Shown piece by piece: positions 60,736 to 64,000 of a stretch of 64,000 bases of DNA. Positions within the stretch are counted from its first letter, which is position 1. Every line of letters begins with the position of its first letter. The position numbers and the translations under genes are program-made. The DNA is from Brevundimonas goettingensis (GTDB lineage: Bacteria > Pseudomonadota > Alphaproteobacteria > Caulobacterales > Caulobacteraceae): assembly GCF_017487405.1 (NCBI RefSeq), contig NZ_CP062222.1, positions 2,093,001 to 2,157,000 of the forward strand. The letters run 5' to 3'. The notes under the pieces are model-generated. The model did not search any database. It was not told the DNA's origin and was given only the letters and a program-made list of their open reading frames with translations.

Positions 60736-62345
60736 CGGACAGTCTCCGCGTCGGCGATCGGCAGTTTCTTGGGCTTGGCCACCTTGAGCCAGTAGCCGAG
60801 CAGCACCTGGGCGACGAGCACCGAGGAGAAGACCGAGGTGAACACCCCGATGGTCAGGGTCCAGGCGAAGCCTCGCACCGGGCCGGCGCCGAAGATGAAC
60901 ATGATGGCCGCGGCCACCAGGGTCGTCAGGTTGGCGTCGATGATGGTGCCCATGGCCTTGTTGAAGCCGGCGTCCATGGAGGCGATCACCGACCGGCCCG
61001 CCCGGGCCTCGTCACGCATCCGCTCATAGATCAGCACATTGGCGTCGACGGCCACGGCGAAGGTCAGCACCAGACCCGCGATCCCGGGCAGGGTCAGCGA
61101 CGCCTGGGTCAGGGACATGGCGGCGATGATCAGCAGACCGTTCAGGATCAAGCCGACCACCGACACGCCGCCGAACAGGAAGCCATAGGCGCCCAGCATG
61201 AAGACCACGATGATGATGAAGCCGATGATCGTTGAAATGCCGCCCTTCTGAACCGCGTCCGCGCCCAGTTCGGCGGTGACCGTCCGGCGTTCCTCGACCT
61301 TCAGCGGAGCCGGCAGGGCGCCGCCGTTCAGCAGGTTGACCATCTCGGACGCTTCCTGGATCGAGAACCGCCCCTGGATGATGCCCGAGCCGTTCGGGAT
61401 GGTGGAGTTGATCCGCGGGGCCGAGATCACCTTGCCGTCCAGGATGATGGCGAAGCGTTTGCCGATGTTCTCGCTCGACGTCGCCGAGGCGAACCGCTGG
61501 GCGCCGACGCCGTCGAAGCGGAAGCCGATGGCGGTCTGGCCGTTCTGGTCGGTGGTCACATCGGCGTGCGTCAGTTGTTCGCCGGACACCAGCACGCGGC
61601 GCTTGATCAGCAGAGGGGTGACGCCGTCCTCGTCCATCATCAGCACGGCGTCAGGCGGCACGGCGCCGGCCAGGGCCTGCTGCACCGAATTCTCGCTGTC
61701 GACCATCTGGAAGGTCAGTTGGGCCGTCTGGCCGATGACGCGTTCCAGGGCGGCCGGGTCGCTCTCGCCCGGAGCCTGAACCACGATGCGGTTCGAGCCC
61801 TGGCGGGTGATGGAGGGTTCCTTGGTGCCCAGGCTGTCGATCCGGCGGCGAACCACCTCGATCGACTGGTCCACGGCGCTGGCGCCCATGCTGTCCATGG
61901 CCTGCTGGGTGAAGGCGAAACGCAGGCGGCCATTGCCCTCGCGGGTCACGGCGCGTTCGACCACGCCCTGCTGGTTCGCCCCGCCGACGAGGCGGCGCAA
62001 CGCCTGATAGGCGGTCTCGGTCTGGCCTGGATCGGCCAGGGTGATGACCACCCCGCCCTCTTCACGCTGGGTGGCGTTCACATTGACGCCGGCGTCGCGC
62101 ATGGTGACGCGAACGTCTTCAGCCAGGTTGTCGACCCGCTTGGCGCGCATCGCCGGCACATCGACTTCCAGCAGCAGGTACGAACCGCCCTGCAGGTCGA
62201 GACCCAGGTTCAGCGCGTTCTTCGGGACAAAGCCCGGCAGCTTGGCGCGCTGCTCGGGGCTCAGGACGTTCGGGAACGCCAGCAAAAGCCCGAACACGAG
62301 CGACAATGCGAGAAGAACGATCTTCCAGCGCGAAAGCTGAATCAT
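60732..62345 (-). CDS. secD: Protein translocase subunit SecD
   Basis: The 537-residue protein begins IQLSRWKIVLLALSLVFGLL and has the P1 periplasmic domain with LGLDLQGGSYLLLEVDVPAM and RRRIDSLGTKEPSITRQGSN, then the membrane block AVDANVLIYERMRDEARAGR. These identify SecD. It is encoded between yajC and secF and serves Sec-dependent export, on which the flagellar rings FlgH and FlgA and other secreted proteins here depend. Confidence 0.96.
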   Translation of the reverse strand: MIQLSRWKIVLLALSLVFGLLLAFPNVLSPEQRAKLPGFVPKNALNLGLDLQGGSYLLLEVDVPAMRAKRVDNLAEDVRVTMRDAGVNVNATQREEGGVVITLADPGQTETAYQALRRLVGGANQQGVVERAVTREGNGRLRFAFTQQAMDSMGASAVDQSIEVVRRRIDSLGTKEPSITRQGSNRIVVQAPGESDPAALERVIGQTAQLTFQMVDSENSVQQALAGAVPPDAVLMMDEDGVTPLLIKRRVLVSGEQLTHADVTTDQNGQTAIGFRFDGVGAQRFASATSSENIGKRFAIILDGKVISAPRINSTIPNGSGIIQGRFSIQEASEMVNLLNGGALPAPLKVEERRTVTAELGADAVQKGGISTIIGFIIIVVFMLGAYGFLFGGVSVVGLILNGLLIIAAMSLTQASLTLPGIAGLVLTFAVAVDANVLIYERMRDEARAGRSVIASMDAGFNKAMGTIIDANLTTLVAAAIMFIFGAGPVRGFAWTLTIGVFTSVFSSVLVAQVLLGYWLKVAKPKKLPIADAETVR

Positions 62346-62380
62346 GGGAATCGACTATCCGTTTCGGCGACGCGAGGCGA

Positions 62381-62710
62381 TCAGCCCTTGGAGATGGCTT
62401 TGGTGTCGTTCGCCGCGATGGCGGTGCGGTTGCGCACTTCGGCGATCATGCCCTTCACGACGCGGATGTTGACGCTCGGCGCGATCTCGACGTTGACCTC
62501 GGCGTCTTCGACGCGGGTCACCTTGCCGATCACGCCCGACGACAGGACGACGGTGTCGCCGCGCTTCACGGCGGCGATCAGGGCGGCGTGTTCCTTGGCC
62601 TTCTTCTGCTGCGGACGGATCAGCAGGAAGTAGAACATCACGAAGATCGCGACGAACGGCAGGAAGGTCACGACCTGGGCCATGATACCGCCGGCTTCAC
62701 CAGTAGGCAT
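62381..62710 (-). CDS. yajC: Preprotein translocase subunit YajC
   Basis: The 109-residue protein has one membrane helix (VVTFLPFVAIFVMFYFLLIR) followed by PQQKKAKEHAALIAAVKRGD and TVVLSSGVIGKVTRVEDAEV, the YajC signature. The annotated ATG is preceded by GGGGA; a start at MAQVV nine residues in is also possible. YajC associates with SecDF. It opens the operon. Confidence 0.94.
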   Translation of the reverse strand: MPTGEAGGIMAQVVTFLPFVAIFVMFYFLLIRPQQKKAKEHAALIAAVKRGDTVVLSSGVIGKVTRVEDAEVNVEIAPSVNIRVVKGMIAEVRNRTAIAANDTKAISKG

Positions 62711-62831
62711 GTTTCGTATTCCCCGACACGGGCTGGCCTCGGTCGGGCGCCCTTTGAAAATGAGGCGCGGAACCTAGGGCCGACGCCCAGACATTGCAAC
62801 GCGACGTTTCGGCCAAAGCCTCACGCCTGCG

Positions 62832-64000
62832 TCAGCGCGGCAACACCGTGAGCGGATCGATGGCCACCGGCTCGTCGCCCTGCATGTGCCGGGTCTCGAA
62901 ATGCATCGACGGACGGCCGTCGCCGGCGGTCAGGCCGACCGTGCCGATCTGCTGCCCCGCGCGCACGTCGGCGCCGTCCTCGACCGTCGCCGAACCCAGG
63001 TGGCCATAGACGGTGCGCCAGCCGTCGCGGTGGACGATCAGGACCGTCAGCCCCTGCCCTGCCAGGGCGTCGCCGACATAGGCCACCCGTCCCGAGGCCG
63101 AGGCCACGACGGGCGCGCCGGCCGAGGCGCCGATGTTCACGCCGTTGTTGCGCTCGCCCATGCCCACGGGGCCGAAACGCCGCACGATATCCCCACGCAC
63201 CGGCCACTGAAGACCGATGCTCCCCGCGACCGGGGCCGAGGGAGTCGTGGTCTGGGCGGGGGGACGGATCGGACCTGTCGCGGGCGCAACCGGCGCCGGG
63301 ATGACCGGCGACCGCGCGGGCGGCAGGGCGGCGTTGCCGGCCGGTGGGGTCGGCGGCGGCGGCACGGCGCCGGAATGCGGCACGGTCACCCCCACCGGCG
63401 CCGGGCCGGTGGCGTAGGGATCGCGGCCAGTGTCGACGGCGTTCTCCGGCAGGACAATGTTCTGGCCGCTGGTGATCGAGCCTCGCGGCCCAAGGCCGTT
63501 CAGGTCGATCAGGGTCTGGACCGGGGTCTGGAACCGCCGGCCGACGCCGGAAATCGTGTCGCCCGGCTGGATCACATAGGCCGCCGCCCCCGCAACGGCA
63601 GGCGCGCGGGGCGTTCCGGGCGGGTTGTAGCTGGGCGGGCTGTAGGCGGGCTCGGGTTGGCTGGACGAGGGATAGTTGGGGCTGGATGTCGCCGGCCGTC
63701 CGCTGATGGCCGGGCCGCCGTTCAGCGAACTGGTCGTCGCCGCGGGCGGCAGGCCGCCGCCGTCGATGCTCTCGATCGGCGCCCGCGCGGGCGGCGGCGC
63801 CTCATTGGTCACGACCGCGCCCGGGTAGGGCTGGCCCGGCTGGCCCGGATAGACCGGTGCGTTCGGGTAGGGATTGGGGCTCGCCGGGACATTGGCCACG
63901 GCGTGCGGCGTGTCGGCGCGGGTCGAATAGCGGGGCTCGGTCGGATAGCTCGCACACGCGGCCACGCTCAAGGCCGCGCCCGCGACGATCAGACCCTTGG
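62832..64000 (-). CDS. LysM/LytM-domain lipoprotein, NlpD-like (partial at window end)
   Basis: The frame runs off the right edge, and the visible N-terminus (LIVAGAALSVAACAS) is a lipoprotein signal with the lipobox just inside, so only a few residues are missing. A Pro-rich linker is followed by a LysM domain (YVIQPGDTISGVGRRFQTPV, then QTLIDLNGLG). The C-terminal LytM domain has NNGVNIGASAGAPVVASASG and RTVYGHL and MHFETRHM. The first zinc site HxxxD has become NxxxN, as in NlpD and EnvC, so it probably activates an amidase instead of cutting peptidoglycan itself. Confidence 0.88.
   Translation of the reverse strand, partial: KGLIVAGAALSVAACASYPTEPRYSTRADTPHAVANVPASPNPYPNAPVYPGQPGQPYPGAVVTNEAPPPARAPIESIDGGGLPPAATTSSLNGGPAISGRPATSSPNYPSSSQPEPAYSPPSYNPPGTPRAPAVAGAAAYVIQPGDTISGVGRRFQTPVQTLIDLNGLGPRGSITSGQNIVLPENAVDTGRDPYATGPAPVGVTVPHSGAVPPPPTPPAGNAALPPARSPVIPAPVAPATGPIRPPAQTTTPSAPVAGSIGLQWPVRGDIVRRFGPVGMGERNNGVNIGASAGAPVVASASGRVAYVGDALAGQGLTVLIVHRDGWRTVYGHLGSATVEDGADVRAGQQIGTVGLTAGDGRPSMHFETRHMQGDEPVAIDPLTVLPR

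Noticed and set aside
1..64000. CRISPR arrays, insertion sequences, prophage or toxin-antitoxin modules
   Set aside because: No regularly spaced repeats, transposase, integrase or phage genes were found, and gene content and base composition are uniform.

Overview
The window reads as a 64 kb chromosomal stretch from a high-GC alphaproteobacterium of the Caulobacter/Brevundimonas group. The reasons are the Caulobacter-style flagellar gene set (flgK-flgL divergent from fliK-flgD-flgE, a sciP gene right after flgE, fliL-fliM divergent from flgF-flgG-flgA-flgH), sigma-54 type -24/-12 promoters in front of the flagellar operons, CtrA-like TTAA-N7-TTAA sites at sciP and fliL, and an alphaproteobacterial SOS box (GTTC-N7-GTTC). 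No rRNA, tRNA, CRISPR array, insertion sequence or prophage was seen. Coding density is very high and composition looks uniform.

Layout. 1-1075: end of a 3-oxoacid CoA-transferase pair with a small extra gene between the subunits. 1170-5549: an unrecognised protein, then a Mla/MCE lipid-transport operon (permease, ATPase, MCE protein, auxiliary lipoprotein) on the minus strand. 5658-8362: a two-gene DNA-repair operon (radical SAM protein plus UdgX-type uracil-DNA glycosylase) with an SOS box touching the first start codon. 8424-16319: hook and hook-associated flagellar genes around a divergent control region, ending in sciP. 16456-26969: mnmA, a secreted S9 peptidase, an APC permease, an HxlR-regulated oxidoreductase, a thioesterase-like protein, a thiolase, a VOC protein and a secreted Pro/Thr/Ala-rich protein. 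27031-34900: MASE1 histidine kinase, thiE, bfd/bfr iron storage pair, a small membrane protein, efp, suhB-type phosphatase, periplasmic phosphodiesterase, threonine aldolase. 34908-41990: MscS channel, an S41 protease-MarR operon divergent from a large pectinesterase-like exoprotein with a 20-bp palindrome between them, proC, ybjN-like and ubiK-like genes. 42179-47452: lgt-midA-pgeF operon, a soluble PAS chemoreceptor with its own CheW, and a DUF3297 gene. 47545-54155: second flagellar block, fliL-fliM-(membrane protein)-motE-like divergent from flgFGAH. 54271-64000: two related-looking membrane proteins, trmFO, an MpaB-type oxygenase, a squalene/phytoene synthase-like protein, a PuuD-like membrane protein, the yajC-secD-secF translocon operon and a partial NlpD-like LysM/LytM lipoprotein.

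How it fits together. The flagellar blocks carry the parts of the cell-cycle cascade: CtrA-like sites at fliL and sciP (early genes and the CtrA antagonist), sigma-54 promoters at flgK, fliK and flgF (later genes), and CCGGGCAAAAAACG elements resembling the FlbD-binding ftr sites of Caulobacter. Outside the flagellar blocks the most striking regulatory DNA is the SOS box on the radical SAM/UdgX operon, the palindrome of the protease/MarR/pectinesterase locus, the interlocking inverted repeats in front of the HxlR gene, and a cluster of GTGAGC/GCTCAC hexamers downstream of efp. All functional names are from reading protein motifs and context; no database search was possible.
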